Assembly (NCBI GenBank): GCA_002713285.1
Contig: PAVX01000019.1
Coordinates: 56,284 to 111,191 of the forward strand
Origin: Flavobacteriales bacterium
GTDB taxonomy: Bacteria; Bacteroidota; Bacteroidia; Flavobacteriales; TMED113
Length of the DNA: 54,908 bases
Direction of reading: 5' to 3'
Positions 19,411-30,527 of this stretch are shown one piece after another. The notes beneath the pieces were generated by a model, which saw nothing but the letters and a program-made list of their open reading frames with translations, was not told the DNA's origin and ran no database searches. The translations under genes were made by a program, and so were the position numbers. Every line of letters starts with the position of its first letter. The stretch's first letter is position 1.

Positions 19411-22050
19411 ATGGATGCACAGTATAACCCAAGCAAAATTGAACATATATGGTATGATTATTGGATGAGTCATAATTTATTTGATTCTAAACCTGATAAC
19501 AAAGTTCCTTATACTATTCTTATTCCCCCTCCTAATGTTACTGGTATCTTACATATGGGTCATATGCTAAATAATACCATACAAGATGTTTTAATTAGAA
19601 GAGCAAGATTATTAGGTTTTAATGCTTGTTGGGTTCCTGGGACTGACCATGCCTCTATTGCTACTGAAGCTAAAGTTTTATCAAAATTAAAAGCAGAAGG
19701 AATTGATAAAAAAGACTTATCAAGGGATCAGTTTTTAAAACATGCTTGGAATTGGACTGATAAACATGGTGGGATTATATTAAATCAATTAAAGCGTTTA
19801 GGTGCTTCATGTGATTGGAAGAGAGTGAAATTTACTATGGATAAAGATATGTCGGACTCCGTTAGAAAAGCATTTATAATGCTACATAGTAAAGGATATA
19901 TATATAGAGGTAAAAAAATGATTAATTGGGATCCTGAAGCACAAACAGCTGTGTCTGATGAGGAAGTTATTTATAAAGAGCAAGATTCAAAACTATACTA
20001 CATTAAGTATGGTTTAGTTGATGCTAATAATTCTATCACAATTGCTACAACTAGACCAGAAACTATTTTAGGAGATACTGCTATTTGTGTTCATCCAAAA
20101 GATAAAAGATACTCCTCATTGATAGGTGCATATGTTTATGTGCCATTAATTAATAGAAAAATACCTATAATTACGGATACATATATTGATCCAGAATTCG
20201 GTACTGGTGCATTAAAAGTAACTCCTGCTCATGACATAAATGATTATTTAATTGGAGAAAAAAATAATTTAGAAATCATTTCTGTTATTGATAAAAATGG
20301 AAAAATGGATGAAGATGCTAAAATGTATGTTGGTGAAGATAGATTTTTAGTCAGGGATAAGATAATAAATGATATTAAAAATTTAGGTCAATTAGATAAA
20401 ATTGAATCTATTAAAAATAAAGTTGGTTTTTCAGAGAGAACTAATTCAATTATTGAACCTCGTTTATCTAGTCAATGGTTTATGAAAATGGATGAAATGG
20501 CTGATTCAGCTCTTAAAAATGTTCTAAATAATAATGTGAAATTTTATCCAAATAAATTTAAAAATGTTTATAAACACTGGATGGAAAACATTAGAGATTG
20601 GTGCTTGTCCAGGCAGTTATGGTGGGGGCATCAAATTCCTGCATTTTATTATAATAATAATAAAGACTATGTTGTAGCAAATAATATTAATGAAGCTTTA
20701 ATTCTTGCTAAAGAAAAGACGAAAAATAATCAGTTATTATTATCTGACCTTACTCAAGAGGAAGATGTTTTAGACACATGGTTTTCATCTTGGTTGTGGC
20801 CAATTAGTGTTTTTGATGGCATCAATCATCCTGATAATTCAGATTATCAATATTATTATCCCACAAATGATTTAGTCACTGGACATGATATTTTATTTTT
20901 CTGGGTTGCTCGTATGATAATGTCAGGATACGAATTTGAAAAAAAACCTCCATTTAAAAATGTGTATTTTACTGGAATGGTTAGGGATCAGAAGAGACGT
21001 AAAATGTCAAAATCTTTAGGGAATTCTCCCGATCCAATTAAATTAATTGATAAATATGGATCTGATGCAGTAAGGGTAGGTATGTTATTTGCTTCACCAG
21101 CAGGCAATGATTTATTATTTGATGAAAATTTATGTGAACAGGGCAGAAATTTTTCAAATAAAATTTGGAATTCTTTCCGTTTAATTAGTTCTTGGAAAAT
21201 TCAAGAAAAAAATCAAGATAGTATTTCAAAAGAAGTTATTTATTGGTTTGAAAATAAGTTAACATTTGATATTGAGTTAGTTAATAGGTATTTTTTAGAA
21301 TTTAGAATTTCAGATGCTTTAATGGTTTTATATAAACTTTTCTGGAATGATTTTTGTGGTCATTATTTAGAATTCATAAAGCCAGTTGATAAGTATATTG
21401 ATACTCAGACTCAAAAGCGAACTCTTGAATTTTTCGAGATTTTACTTACTTTACTACATCCATTTATGCCTTTTATCACAGAGGAAATATGGCAAAAGAT
21501 TAAGTTGAGAAAAGATGGTGATAGTATTTCTTTATTGAATTGGCCTTCAAAAATTATTGACCAGTGTAATAATGATGCAATTCAAAAATTTAATCATCTT
21601 TTCAAAGTCATTGCTTCAATAAGAAATATTAGAAATGATAAAAATATCTCATATAAGGAAAAATTATCTTTATTTGTTGCAAATAAAGATAATTTAATTT
21701 TTACAGATATTCTTAAAAAGGTTTGCAATCTTGATAAGGTAGAATACTCTGTTAAAGAAAGTGAAAATACTTTCCCTTTTTTAGTAGATAAAACTAAGTA
21801 TTATATTCCTTTAACTTTTACCATTGACCCTCTATTGGAGTCTAAAAAAATTGAAGATGAAATTAATTATTTAGAAGGATTTTTAAATTCTATAAATAAA
21901 AAATTATCTAATAAAAATTTTATAAATAATGCACCTGAAAACATTATTAATGTTGAGAAGAAGAAGAAAATGGACACTTTAATTAAATTAGAATCTTTAA
22001 AAAAACAGTTAAATACATTTAATGGATCAAAAAATATATATCCCAAATAA
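19411..22050 (+). CDS. valS: Valine--tRNA ligase
   Basis: Class Ia aminoacyl-tRNA synthetase that charges tRNA-Val, 879 aa. The HIGH-type motif is HMGH (48-51, in [13 protein letters not shown]) and the KMSKS motif is KMSKS at 531-535. The editing domain includes [13 protein letters not shown]. The anticodon-binding domain and a C-terminal coiled coil (from about residue 810, [15 protein letters not shown]) complete the enzyme. The 3' end overlaps icmF by 29 bp in another frame, suggesting translational coupling. Confidence 0.97.
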   Translation: MDAQYNPSKIEHIWYDYWMSHNLFDSKPDNKVPYTILIPPPNVTGILHMGHMLNNTIQDVLIRRARLLGFNACWVPGTDHASIATEAKVLSKLKAEGIDKKDLSRDQFLKHAWNWTDKHGGIILNQLKRLGASCDWKRVKFTMDKDMSDSVRKAFIMLHSKGYIYRGKKMINWDPEAQTAVSDEEVIYKEQDSKLYYIKYGLVDANNSITIATTRPETILGDTAICVHPKDKRYSSLIGAYVYVPLINRKIPIITDTYIDPEFGTGALKVTPAHDINDYLIGEKNNLEIISVIDKNGKMDEDAKMYVGEDRFLVRDKIINDIKNLGQLDKIESIKNKVGFSERTNSIIEPRLSSQWFMKMDEMADSALKNVLNNNVKFYPNKFKNVYKHWMENIRDWCLSRQLWWGHQIPAFYYNNNKDYVVANNINEALILAKEKTKNNQLLLSDLTQEEDVLDTWFSSWLWPISVFDGINHPDNSDYQYYYPTNDLVTGHDILFFWVARMIMSGYEFEKKPPFKNVYFTGMVRDQKRRKMSKSLGNSPDPIKLIDKYGSDAVRVGMLFASPAGNDLLFDENLCEQGRNFSNKIWNSFRLISSWKIQEKNQDSISKEVIYWFENKLTFDIELVNRYFLEFRISDALMVLYKLFWNDFCGHYLEFIKPVDKYIDTQTQKRTLEFFEILLTLLHPFMPFITEEIWQKIKLRKDGDSISLLNWPSKIIDQCNNDAIQKFNHLFKVIASIRNIRNDKNISYKEKLSLFVANKDNLIFTDILKKVCNLDKVEYSVKESENTFPFLVDKTKYYIPLTFTIDPLLESKKIEDEINYLEGFLNSINKKLSNKNFINNAPENIINVEKKKKMDTLIKLESLKKQLNTFNGSKNIYPK

Positions 22051-25000
22051 TAAAATTAGAATTATTACAGCTGCTTCATTATTTGATGGCCATGATGCAT
22101 CAATTAATATTATGAGACGTATACTGCAATCTACAGGATGTGAAGTAATTCATTTAGGTCATGATAGAAGTGTGGAAGAAATTGTTTTTTATGCATTACA
22201 AGAAGATGTTAATGCTATTGCAATTACTTCATATCAAGGTGGGCATATGGAGTACTTTAAATATATGTTTGATTTGTTAAAACAATATAATAGTACACAC
22301 ATAAAAATTTTTGGAGGCGGGGGAGGTACAATTTTACCAGAAGAAATAAAAATATTACAAGACTATGGTATAACAAGGTTATATCATCCTGATGATGGAA
22401 GAAAAATGGGATTACAAGGTATGATTAATGATCTTGTTAAAACATCAGATTTTAAAATTACAAATGATAAATACATTCCAAAGTTTGATGATATAATTAA
22501 AAAGGATTATAAGTCCATATCAAGAGCTGTGTCATTATTTGAAAATGATGTTAAAGGCTTATCTAAGTTAAAAGTTAGTATTAAGAAACAAGCTCAATTA
22601 AATAATTGCTTTGTGCTTGGTATTACAGGTACAGGAGGTGCTGGGAAGTCATCTTTTGTGGATGAAATAATACGTAGATTACTTCATGATTTTAAAGATA
22701 TTAGTATCGGTGTAGTATGTGTTGATCCATCTAAGAAAAAGTCAGGGGGTGCATTATTAGGTGATAGAATTAGAATGAATGCTATTAAGGATTCAAGGGT
22801 ATTTATGCGTTCTATGGCTACTAGAAAATCAAATAGATCTTTATCTAAAAGTATTTCTGACACATTGTATGTAATGAAGGCTGTAAATTTTGATATTATT
22901 ATTTTAGAAACTTCTGGAATAGGTCAGTCTGATATTGAAATTGTTGATTATGCAGATTTCTCTATCTATGTAATGACCCCAGAATTTGGTGCTCCTACTC
23001 AATTAGAAAAAATTGATATGTTAGATTATGCAGATTTTGTTGTTTTAAATAAATTTGATAAACTAGGTTCTTTGGATGCATTAAGGGATGTGCAAAAGCA
23101 GTTTCAGCGAAATAATAAATTATTTAATCAACAAATTGACAAAATGCCAGTATATGGTACAATATCATCTCAATTTAATAATGCTGGATTAAATAAAATG
23201 TATTTTGATTTGTTATTGAATTTAAAAGGTAAGGTGAAATTTTTTAATGATGTTAAACCGGTTTTACATGAAGATATCTTACATTCAGACTTAATTTCGC
23301 CGAAAAGAAATAGATATTTATCTGAAATTTCAGATTTTATTCGAAATTATAATCAAGATGCAGTTCAAAAATCGAATATTGCATTATCCATATTTTCACT
23401 TAAGACTAGCTTAGTTCACATAGATGATTCCTCATTATCAGAGTTAATTAAAAATAAAATTAAATTATTATCTAAAGAATTAGGTGAAGAAAATCTAAAG
23501 TTATTATCATCATATGAAAAACAATTAATTCAATATAAAAAAGATTTTTTCACTTATACTGTTCGTGATAAAAAAATAGAAATAAAAAATTTTTATGAGT
23601 CACTATCAGGTTTAAAAATCCCACTAATTGCTGCTCCAAAATTGCATTCATGGAAAGACATTTTAATTTGGTTAAAACAAGAAAACTTTCCTGGTAATTT
23701 TCCTTACACTGCTGGTATATATCCTTTTAAAAGAAAGGAGGAAGATCCAACCAGGATGTTTGCAGGCGAAGGGTCTCCAGAAAGAACCAATCATCGTTTT
23801 CATTATTTAAGTAAAGATATGACCAGTATTAGATTATCAACCGCATTTGATTCAGTCACTCTTTATGGAAGAGATCCTCATAAACGTCCAGATATATATG
23901 GTAAAATAGGTAATGCCGGTGTTTCTGTTGCGACGATTGATGATGCAAAAAAATTATATTCTGGGTTTAATTTATGTGATTCTAATACATCTGTTTCTAT
24001 GACAATTAATGGTCCGGCACCGATGATTTTAGCATTTTTTTTAAATGCTGCAATTGACCAGCAGTGTGAACTTTATATTCGTGAAAATAAACTTACTAAA
24101 CAAATAGATAAAAAAATTAAAAATTTATATAATGTAAAAAACAAACCAAAGTATTATGGAGAACTACCGGAAAACCATAATGGTTTAGGCTTATATTTAT
24201 TAGGTGTTTCTGGAGAAGATGTTTTAGAGAAAAGTATTTATCAGAAAATTAAGCAAAAAACTTTATCCTCTGTCAGAGGAACTGTTCAGGCAGATATATT
24301 AAAAGAAGATCAAGCTCAAAATACTTGTATTTTTTCTACAAATTTTGCCTTAAAAATGATGGGTGATGTTCAAGATTATTTTATTAAAAATAATGTTAGG
24401 AATTTTTACTCAGTATCAATTTCCGGATATCATATTGCTGAAGCAGGTGCTAATCCAATTACTCAATTAGCATTTACTTTAGCAAATGGGTTTACATATG
24501 TTGAGTATTATTTGAGTAGAGGTATGAAGATTGATGATTTTGCCCCTAATCTTTCTTTTTTCTTCTCAAATGGTATTGATCCTGAATATGCCGTAATTGG
24601 TAGAGTTGCTCGTAAAATTTGGGCTAAAGCAATGAAATATAAGTATAATGCTAATGAAAGATCTCAGAAATTAAAGTATCACATTCAAACTTCAGGTAGA
24701 TCTTTACATGCACAAGAAATTTCCTTTAATGATATTAGAACAACTTTACAGGCTTTATATGCAATTTATGATAATTGTAATTCTTTACACACTAATGCAT
24801 ATGACGAGGCAATTACTACACCTACTGAAGATTCTGTAAGAAGAGCATTGGCTATACAGTTAGTTATAAATAAAGAATTAGGTTTAGCCAAAAATCAAAA
24901 TCCTTTACAAGGTTCTTTTATAATCAATGAATTGACTGATTTAGTAGAGGAAGCTGTGTTGGTAGAATTCGACCGTTTAACTGATAGAGGTTCTGTGCTT

Positions 25001-25375
25001 GGAGCTATGGAAAGAATGTATCAACGAAGTAAGATACAAGAGGAGTCGATTTATTACGAAACCAAAAAACACACGGGAGAATATCCGATTATAGGTGTTA
25101 ATACATTTTTAAATTCTGAGGGTTCTCCAACAGTGAAACCTGATAAAATTATTAGATCAACTACAAAAGAGAAAGATAATCAAATCAAAGAAGTAAATTT
25201 ATTTAGGAAAAATCACTCACTGGATCAAGCTGAGGCTAGTCATTTTTTAGAAAATGTTGTTCGTAAGAATAAAAATATTTTTGAATGTATAATGGATATA
25301 TCTAAAAAACAATCCTTAGGTCAAATTACTGAACACCTATTTGATTTAGGTGGTGAGTATCGTAGAAATATGTAG
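22022..25375 (+). CDS. icmF: Fused isobutyryl-CoA mutase (B12 domain + GTPase chaperone + mutase)
   Basis: 1117-aa adenosylcobalamin enzyme that interconverts isobutyryl-CoA and n-butyryl-CoA. Domain order is that of IcmF: B12-binding domain (1 to about 150; D22-x-H24 of DGHDAS, His being the cobalt ligand), MeaI-type G-protein chaperone (P-loop GTGGAGKS near 203-210, NKFD base motif), a linker, then the TIM-barrel mutase (about 560-1117). Substrate-site residues align as Phe (F580 in RMFAGEG) and Gln (Q766 in DQAQNT) rather than the Tyr/Arg pair of methylmalonyl-CoA mutase, which favours isobutyryl-CoA. The alignment was done by eye. Role: branched-chain acyl-CoA (valine) metabolism. Start chosen because the B12 motif begins soon after it. 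Confidence 0.92.
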   Translation: MDQKIYIPNNKIRIITAASLFDGHDASINIMRRILQSTGCEVIHLGHDRSVEEIVFYALQEDVNAIAITSYQGGHMEYFKYMFDLLKQYNSTHIKIFGGGGGTILPEEIKILQDYGITRLYHPDDGRKMGLQGMINDLVKTSDFKITNDKYIPKFDDIIKKDYKSISRAVSLFENDVKGLSKLKVSIKKQAQLNNCFVLGITGTGGAGKSSFVDEIIRRLLHDFKDISIGVVCVDPSKKKSGGALLGDRIRMNAIKDSRVFMRSMATRKSNRSLSKSISDTLYVMKAVNFDIIILETSGIGQSDIEIVDYADFSIYVMTPEFGAPTQLEKIDMLDYADFVVLNKFDKLGSLDALRDVQKQFQRNNKLFNQQIDKMPVYGTISSQFNNAGLNKMYFDLLLNLKGKVKFFNDVKPVLHEDILHSDLISPKRNRYLSEISDFIRNYNQDAVQKSNIALSIFSLKTSLVHIDDSSLSELIKNKIKLLSKELGEENLKLLSSYEKQLIQYKKDFFTYTVRDKKIEIKNFYESLSGLKIPLIAAPKLHSWKDILIWLKQENFPGNFPYTAGIYPFKRKEEDPTRMFAGEGSPERTNHRFHYLSKDMTSIRLSTAFDSVTLYGRDPHKRPDIYGKIGNAGVSVATIDDAKKLYSGFNLCDSNTSVSMTINGPAPMILAFFLNAAIDQQCELYIRENKLTKQIDKKIKNLYNVKNKPKYYGELPENHNGLGLYLLGVSGEDVLEKSIYQKIKQKTLSSVRGTVQADILKEDQAQNTCIFSTNFALKMMGDVQDYFIKNNVRNFYSVSISGYHIAEAGANPITQLAFTLANGFTYVEYYLSRGMKIDDFAPNLSFFFSNGIDPEYAVIGRVARKIWAKAMKYKYNANERSQKLKYHIQTSGRSLHAQEISFNDIRTTLQALYAIYDNCNSLHTNAYDEAITTPTEDSVRRALAIQLVINKELGLAKNQNPLQGSFIINELTDLVEEAVLVEFDRLTDRGSVLGAMERMYQRSKIQEESIYYETKKHTGEYPIIGVNTFLNSEGSPTVKPDKIIRSTTKEKDNQIKEVNLFRKNHSLDQAEASHFLENVVRKNKNIFECIMDISKKQSLGQITEHLFDLGGEYRRNM

Positions 25376-25380
25376 TATTA

Positions 25381-26613
25381 TTATTGCTTATAAGTAGATT
25401 CAAATCTGTTTATAATATTATTTTTATCTATTATCTCCTTTTTAATTTCCGATAATTTCAACATTATATTTTCAAGTACAACATCTGGGCATGAAGCACC
25501 ACTTGTTAAAATAATTTTACATTTTTTAGTAGGTAAAAAATTGACTGATTTAATTTCTTTTTTTTGAATGTAGTCATAATGAGTAATTGAATTATCTAAA
25601 GAAATTTTTTGCTCAGAATTTATGAAATATGTTTTTACTTTTTTTGATGCTAATTCAGCCAAATGAGTTGTATTAGAACTGTTGTACCCTCCAACTATAA
25701 TTGCAAGATCAACTTTATATTTTAATAATTTCAATGTGCTTTCTTGATTTTCATTAGTTGCATAACATAATGTGTCTCTTGTATTAATTATATGATTAGA
25801 TATCGGACTATCTGTATGTATTTTTTTAAATTCCTCTGTAAATAAATTGATAATTTGTTGAGTTTCTGATGCTAACATAGTGGTTTGATTGACAACACCA
25901 ATTTTATCTAAATCTTTAATAAAGTTGAAATTTGGGGAGTATTTATCTTTAAATTTATCTTTAAATAAATGAGTATTTTTTTTATTTTTTAAAATATCAC
26001 ATAATAATTTAACATCTTCTATATTTTCTACAATTATTGATGGTCCATATTTTTTTGCTCTAGAAAATGTTGATCGTGTTTCTTCATGTTTTGCTTTACC
26101 ATGAATAACAATAGTATATCCTTTTCTAGCTATCTCTCTTGATCTGTTCCACACTTTTGAAACAAATGGACATGTAGTGTCAAATTTTTTTGTTTCAATT
26201 TCTTTTTCTTCTAAAATCTTTAATGTTTCTAAACTTGTTCCAAATGCTGGTATAATAACAATATCGTGTTTTTTAATTTCCGTCCATTCAATTAATTGAT
26301 TACCATTAGTATCCATAATAAATGAAATACCATTTTCAATTAAATCTTGATTAACAACTTGATTGTGTATCATTTGACTTAATAAATATATTTTTTTATT
26401 AGGGTTGTTAGCAATAGCTTGATAGCAGATTTCGATTGCATTTTTGACTCCAAAACAAAAACCAAAATGCCTTCCAATGTAGAAATCTATTTTATTTAAT
26501 TTGACAATACTAGGTTCTAGGTTTTTTTTTCTTGGATCATATCTTTCTCTTATCCTTCGAATTTCTTCAATAATATTAGATTCGTAAAACAAAGGGATGT
26601 TAAATCTTTTCAT
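25381..26613 (-). CDS. ispH: 4-hydroxy-3-methylbut-2-enyl diphosphate reductase
   Basis: Last enzyme of the MEP isoprenoid pathway, a [4Fe-4S] protein that makes IPP and DMAPP from HMBPP. The three cluster ligands are C53 (GFCFGVKNAIE), C148 (TTCPFVSKVW) and C283 (TLCYATNENQ). At 410 aa it is about 90 residues longer than E. coli IspH, through an N-terminal extension (residues 1-40) and an internal insert near 190-235; this long form is usual in Bacteroidota. It faces icmF tail to tail with 5 bp between. No consensus -7 box was found upstream. Confidence 0.95.
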   Translation of the reverse strand: MKRFNIPLFYESNIIEEIRRIRERYDPRKKNLEPSIVKLNKIDFYIGRHFGFCFGVKNAIEICYQAIANNPNKKIYLLSQMIHNQVVNQDLIENGISFIMDTNGNQLIEWTEIKKHDIVIIPAFGTSLETLKILEEKEIETKKFDTTCPFVSKVWNRSREIARKGYTIVIHGKAKHEETRSTFSRAKKYGPSIIVENIEDVKLLCDILKNKKNTHLFKDKFKDKYSPNFNFIKDLDKIGVVNQTTMLASETQQIINLFTEEFKKIHTDSPISNHIINTRDTLCYATNENQESTLKLLKYKVDLAIIVGGYNSSNTTHLAELASKKVKTYFINSEQKISLDNSITHYDYIQKKEIKSVNFLPTKKCKIILTSGASCPDVVLENIMLKLSEIKKEIIDKNNIINRFESTYKQ

Positions 26614-26685
26614 TAATAAATTATATTTCTTGTATTAAAAATTAAAATCATTATTAAATATCTCTTAAATATAAAATTAAGTTAT

Positions 26686-26693
26686 TATATTTG
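26686..26693 (+). promoter_or_regulatory. -7 box (TATATTTG) of the rpsA promoter
   Basis: A perfect TAnnTTTG followed by C, the usual form at strongly expressed Bacteroidota genes. No TTTG is seen at the -33 distance. Transcription would start near 26698, giving a leader of about 120 nt before rpsA. Confidence 0.6.
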
Positions 26694-26696
26694 CGG

Positions 26697-26734
26697 ACCT
26701 ATTTTTTAGATTTAAAGTTTGAGATAAAATAGGT
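26697..26734 (+). promoter_or_regulatory. 5'-terminal hairpin in the rpsA leader
   Basis: ACCTATTTT (26697-26705) and AAAATAGGT (26726-26734) form a 9-bp perfect stem with a 20-nt loop, extendable by a G-U pair. It lies exactly where the transcript from the TATATTTG box would begin, so the mRNA would start with a stem-loop. Downstream in the same leader are a 7-codon ORF (MNLTLDY, 26774-26797) and the octamer ACCTCCTT (26810-26817) touching the rpsA ATG. Autoregulation by S1 is possible but is inference. Confidence 0.4.
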
Positions 26735-26817
26735 TTATTGTTTTTTAAATTTTCTTCTAGAACTCCATTATCTATGAATCTCACTTTGGATTACTAGAAT
26801 ACAAATAAAACCTCCTT

Positions 26818-29004
26818 ATGTTAATATTAAATCAAAATGATGAAATTAGTTCTAATTCATCAGAAAATCAAGACCCAAATGAAAATACACAAGATACTAA
26901 CATTAATGTATCTGAGTCTGAAAAAAATAATGAGCTAGAAAAAGAAGTTTCTGCCGAAGTTGATCAAGATATATCAACTAAAGAAAATAATGAGCTAGAA
27001 AAAGAAGTTTCTGCCGAAGTTGATCAAGATATGTCAACTAAAGAAAATAATGAGCTAGAAAAAGAAGTTTCTGCCGAAGTTGATCAAGATATATCAACTA
27101 AAGAAAATAATGAACTAGAAAAAGAAGTTGTTATTGATGAGGTATTGTCTTCAGATACGCTAGAAGATGAAAACTTGCAAGTGAATAAAACTGAGGAAAT
27201 AATACACGAAGCCCAAAATATTACTGAAATTAAGGAAGAAGAAACGGTTTCATTGTCTGATTTTAGTTGGGAACGTTACGAGGATGGATCTAAAAAGTAT
27301 AGTGATGATGAATATACTAAACTTGTTGAAATGTATAATGAAACATTTAGTGCAATTGATAAAGATCCAGTTATTCAAGGGAAAATTATTGCACAAACAG
27401 ATCGAGATTTCATTATAGATATTGGTGCTAAATCGGAGGGAGTTATTTCAATAAATGAATTTAGGTATAATCCTGACTTTAAGGTTGGGGATATGGTAGA
27501 AGTAATAATTGATCAAAAAGAAAATAAAACAGGACAGTTAGTTCTTTCACATAAAAAGGCAAGAGCTCGTGAGGCTTGGGATAAAGTTCAAAAGGCACAT
27601 AAAGATCAATCTGTAGTTGCTGGATATGTGAAGTGTAGAACTAAGGGAGGTATGATAGTGGAAGTGTATGGATTGGAATCTTTTTTACCTGGCTCTCAAA
27701 TTGATGTGAAGCCAATTAGAGACTATGATGTTTATGTTGGTAAAAATATGGAGTTTAAAGTGGTCAAAATCAATAATGAATTTAAAAATATTGTTGTCTC
27801 TCATAAAGCGTTGATAGAAGAAGATATTGAACAACAAAAGAAGGATATTATTTCGAAGTTAGATAAAGGCCAAGTGTTAGAAGGGGTTGTGAAAAACATA
27901 ACTTCTTATGGAGTATTTGTTGACCTTGGTGGTGTGGACGGATTGATTCACATAACTGATTTATCTTGGAGTAGAATTCAACATCCAAATGAAGTTGTTG
28001 AGTTAGATCAGCAAATTAAAGTCGTTACTTTAGATTTTGATGAAAATAAAACTCGAATACAGTTGGGTTTAAAACAACTGACTGATCATCCGTGGGATTC
28101 TTTAGATGAGAAATTAAAAGTTGGTGACAAAGTCAAAGCAAATGTTGTAGTTTTAGCTGACTATGGTGCCTTCGTCGAACTTATGCCTGGTGTAGAAGCA
28201 TTGATTCATGTATCTGAAATGTCGTGGTCAACTCACCTTAGGTCTGCTCAAGACTTTTTGGAGTTAGGACAAGAGATAGAAGCTCAGGTGTTAACATTAG
28301 ATAGAGATGAACGAAAAATGTCTTTGGGAATAAAACAATTATATCCTGACCCATGGATTGAGATTCAGAAAAAATATGTTGTTGATTCTAAACACAAAGG
28401 AATAGTGAAAAATTTTACAAATTTTGGTATTTTTCTTGAATTAGAAGAAGGTATAGATGGTTTGATACATATTTCTGATTTATCATGGACTAAGAAAGTT
28501 AAACATCCTGCAGACTTCACTAAAGTTGGTGAACAGTTAGAAGTAATTGTATTAGAAGTGGATACTGAAAATAGAAGGTTAAGTTTAGGTCACAAGCAAT
28601 TACAAGATAATCCTTGGGATATTTATGAAACTATTTTTACTGAAGAATCTGTGCACGAAGGTGAAGTTGTTAGTTTATTTGACAAAGGAGGTACAGTGCT
28701 GTTCAAGAAGGAAGGTTTAGAAGGTTACATACCAAAAAGATATTGTATGAAAGCAGATAAATCTAAATTAGAAGAAGGAGAGGTTTCAGAATTTAAAGTA
28801 TTAGAGTTTTCAAAAGAAAACAGAAGAATCATTGTTTGTTTGAAAGATAATATTATTGATTTTGAAGAAGAGGAAAAGAAAAATAAAAAGAAAGAAGAAG
28901 CAAATAAGAATAAAGCAATGAAGAATGTTCAATCTAAAATTAATAAAGCAACTTTAGGTGATTTAAATGCATTATCTGATTTAAAAAATAAAATTGATGA
29001 GTAA
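26818..29004 (+). CDS. rpsA: 30S ribosomal protein S1 with acidic, repeat-containing N-terminal extension
   Basis: S1 helps the 30S subunit bind and unfold mRNA. Six S1/OB motifs are visible, starting with GKIIAQTDRDFIIDIG and GYVKCRTKGGMIVEVYG, then EGVVKNITSYGVFVDLGG, KANVVVLADYGAFVEL, KGIVKNFTNFGIFLEL and a divergent last one (EGEVVSLFDKGGTVLF). In front is an extension of about 145 residues, very acidic, with three near-identical 20-residue repeats (residues 42-101) and a partial copy. The C-terminus is a Lys/Asn-rich tail. 728 aa in all, against about 600 in many relatives. The start is ATG with no Shine-Dalgarno sequence; instead the anti-SD octamer precedes it. Confidence 0.94.
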   Translation: MLILNQNDEISSNSSENQDPNENTQDTNINVSESEKNNELEKEVSAEVDQDISTKENNELEKEVSAEVDQDMSTKENNELEKEVSAEVDQDISTKENNELEKEVVIDEVLSSDTLEDENLQVNKTEEIIHEAQNITEIKEEETVSLSDFSWERYEDGSKKYSDDEYTKLVEMYNETFSAIDKDPVIQGKIIAQTDRDFIIDIGAKSEGVISINEFRYNPDFKVGDMVEVIIDQKENKTGQLVLSHKKARAREAWDKVQKAHKDQSVVAGYVKCRTKGGMIVEVYGLESFLPGSQIDVKPIRDYDVYVGKNMEFKVVKINNEFKNIVVSHKALIEEDIEQQKKDIISKLDKGQVLEGVVKNITSYGVFVDLGGVDGLIHITDLSWSRIQHPNEVVELDQQIKVVTLDFDENKTRIQLGLKQLTDHPWDSLDEKLKVGDKVKANVVVLADYGAFVELMPGVEALIHVSEMSWSTHLRSAQDFLELGQEIEAQVLTLDRDERKMSLGIKQLYPDPWIEIQKKYVVDSKHKGIVKNFTNFGIFLELEEGIDGLIHISDLSWTKKVKHPADFTKVGEQLEVIVLEVDTENRRLSLGHKQLQDNPWDIYETIFTEESVHEGEVVSLFDKGGTVLFKKEGLEGYIPKRYCMKADKSKLEEGEVSEFKVLEFSKENRRIIVCLKDNIIDFEEEEKKNKKKEEANKNKAMKNVQSKINKATLGDLNALSDLKNKIDE
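26924..27129 (+). repeat. 60-bp in-frame tandem repeat inside rpsA
   Basis: Three consecutive 60-bp units (26941-27000, 27001-27060, 27061-27120), flanked by 17 bp and 9 bp of partial units, about 3.4 copies. The units differ at only two positions that I can see (atatca/atgtca and gagcta/gaacta). Each encodes KEVSAEVDQDISTKENNELE or its one-residue variant. The near-identity at silent sites indicates recent duplication. A 60-bp period preserves the frame, so copy number can vary without loss of S1. Confidence 0.95.
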
Positions 29005-29058
29005 TAGTAAGACATTTATTAATGAGCTTTTAGAAATTTTTTGTAGCTTTTAATTAAT

Positions 29059-29601
29059 ATGTCCAATCAAAGTAAAATAATTTTAAATTCTACACAGTTA
29101 GATTTGACAATTAAAAGATTGTCATTTGAGATTATTGAGAATTGTAAAGACTTTAGTGATACAGTCATTATTGGTCTGCAACCAAGAGGGATATTATTAA
29201 GTCAGATTATACATGGTATTTTAGAGTTTAATTTAAAAGAAGAAATAAAATTCGGATATCTTGATACTACTTTTTTTAGAGATGATTTTAGAAGAAAAAG
29301 TGATGTCATTCTTCCAAGTAAAACTACTATCGAATTTTCTTTAGAAGCAAAGAAGGTTATTTTGATAGATGATGTTTTATTTACAGGAAGGTCAATCAGA
29401 TCTGCTTTAGATGCATTGGTGTCATTTGGTCGTCCTTCCTCTGTAGATTTATTAGTTTTAATTGATAGACGATTTAGTAGGGAGTTGCCAATTCAACCAA
29501 AATATATTGGAAAATCAGTTGATGTGATTGATAATGAATATGTAGTTGTCGATTTAGGTAAGAAAAATAATAATGTTCTACTGTTAAACGAGAAAAAATG
29601 A
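29059..29601 (+). CDS. pyrR: Bifunctional pyrimidine regulator / uracil phosphoribosyltransferase PyrR
   Basis: 180-aa type I phosphoribosyltransferase. The PRPP-binding motif is VILIDDVLFTGRSIRSALDAL (first 13 residues are the signature, near 101-113), with GLQPRGILLS and DTTFFRDDF regions typical of PyrR. In Firmicutes PyrR attenuates pyr operon transcription by binding a leader RNA; I see no convincing PyrR binding loop in the 54-bp gap upstream. It overlaps pyrB by 4 bp (ATGA), so the two are translationally coupled. Confidence 0.92.
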   Translation: MSNQSKIILNSTQLDLTIKRLSFEIIENCKDFSDTVIIGLQPRGILLSQIIHGILEFNLKEEIKFGYLDTTFFRDDFRRKSDVILPSKTTIEFSLEAKKVILIDDVLFTGRSIRSALDALVSFGRPSSVDLLVLIDRRFSRELPIQPKYIGKSVDVIDNEYVVVDLGKKNNNVLLLNEKK

Positions 29602-30527
29602 AAAATTTAAGTGTAGATCATCTTCTAGGAATCAAGTATTTAAATAAGCATGATATTAATTTAATTTTTGATTTAGCAGATAGCTTTAAAGAAGTTTTGG
29701 GTCGTCCTATTAAAAAGGTGCCTACTTTGAGAGATATAACTATTGCTAATTTATTTTTTGAATCTTCGACAAGAACACGAATTTCGTTTGAATTAGCCGA
29801 AAAAAGATTATCTGCAGATGTAATTAATTTTTCTGCTTCAACATCATCTGTTTCAAAAGGTGAAAGTTTAGTTGACACTGCTAATAATATTTTAGCTATG
29901 AAGGTAGATATGATTGTTATGAGACATCCACACCCAGGTGCTGCAGAATTTCTTTCAAATCAAGTTGATTCTGTAATTATAAATGCAGGAGATGGATCTC
30001 ATGAACATCCTACTCAAGCCTTACTAGATACATATTCAATTAAAGAAAAGTTAGGTTCAATTAATAATAAAAAAGTATTAATAATTGGAGATATTAAACA
30101 TTCTCGTGTTGCATTGTCAAATATTTTTTGTCTATTAAAAATGGGTGCTAAGGTTAGAGTTTGTGGGCCATCAACTTTGTTGCCAAAATTTTTAACAAAA
30201 ATAGGGGTTGAGGTGAGTTTTAATTTACAAGATTCGATAAAATGGTGTGATGTTGCTAATATTCTTAGAATTCAGTTAGAGAGACAGAATACAAATTTTT
30301 TTCCTTCAAATAGAGAATATGCTATGTTATTTGGTTTAAATAAAGCTTTATTATCGGATGTAAATGACAATATACTTATTATGCATCCTGGTCCAATTAA
30401 CAGAGGTGTGGAAGTCACAACGGATGTTATTGATTCTAGTAATTCTATTGTTTTAGATCAGGTTGAAAATGGAGTTGCTATCAGGATGGCAATTTTATAT
30501 TTATTATCTTCTAAAATTAAAAGATGA
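29598..30527 (+). CDS. pyrB: Aspartate carbamoyltransferase catalytic subunit
   Basis: Committed step of pyrimidine synthesis: carbamoyl phosphate plus aspartate gives carbamoyl aspartate. 309 aa. The carbamoyl-phosphate motif SSTRTR is at 56-61, with RHPHPGAAEF, the GDGSHEHPTQALLD segment and the C-terminal HPGPINRGVE loop. Length is typical for the catalytic chain; no pyrI regulatory-chain gene is next to it. It is coupled to pyrR upstream and overlaps the next small gene by 4 bp. Confidence 0.96.
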   Translation: MKNLSVDHLLGIKYLNKHDINLIFDLADSFKEVLGRPIKKVPTLRDITIANLFFESSTRTRISFELAEKRLSADVINFSASTSSVSKGESLVDTANNILAMKVDMIVMRHPHPGAAEFLSNQVDSVIINAGDGSHEHPTQALLDTYSIKEKLGSINNKKVLIIGDIKHSRVALSNIFCLLKMGAKVRVCGPSTLLPKFLTKIGVEVSFNLQDSIKWCDVANILRIQLERQNTNFFPSNREYAMLFGLNKALLSDVNDNILIMHPGPINRGVEVTTDVIDSSNSIVLDQVENGVAIRMAILYLLSSKIKR

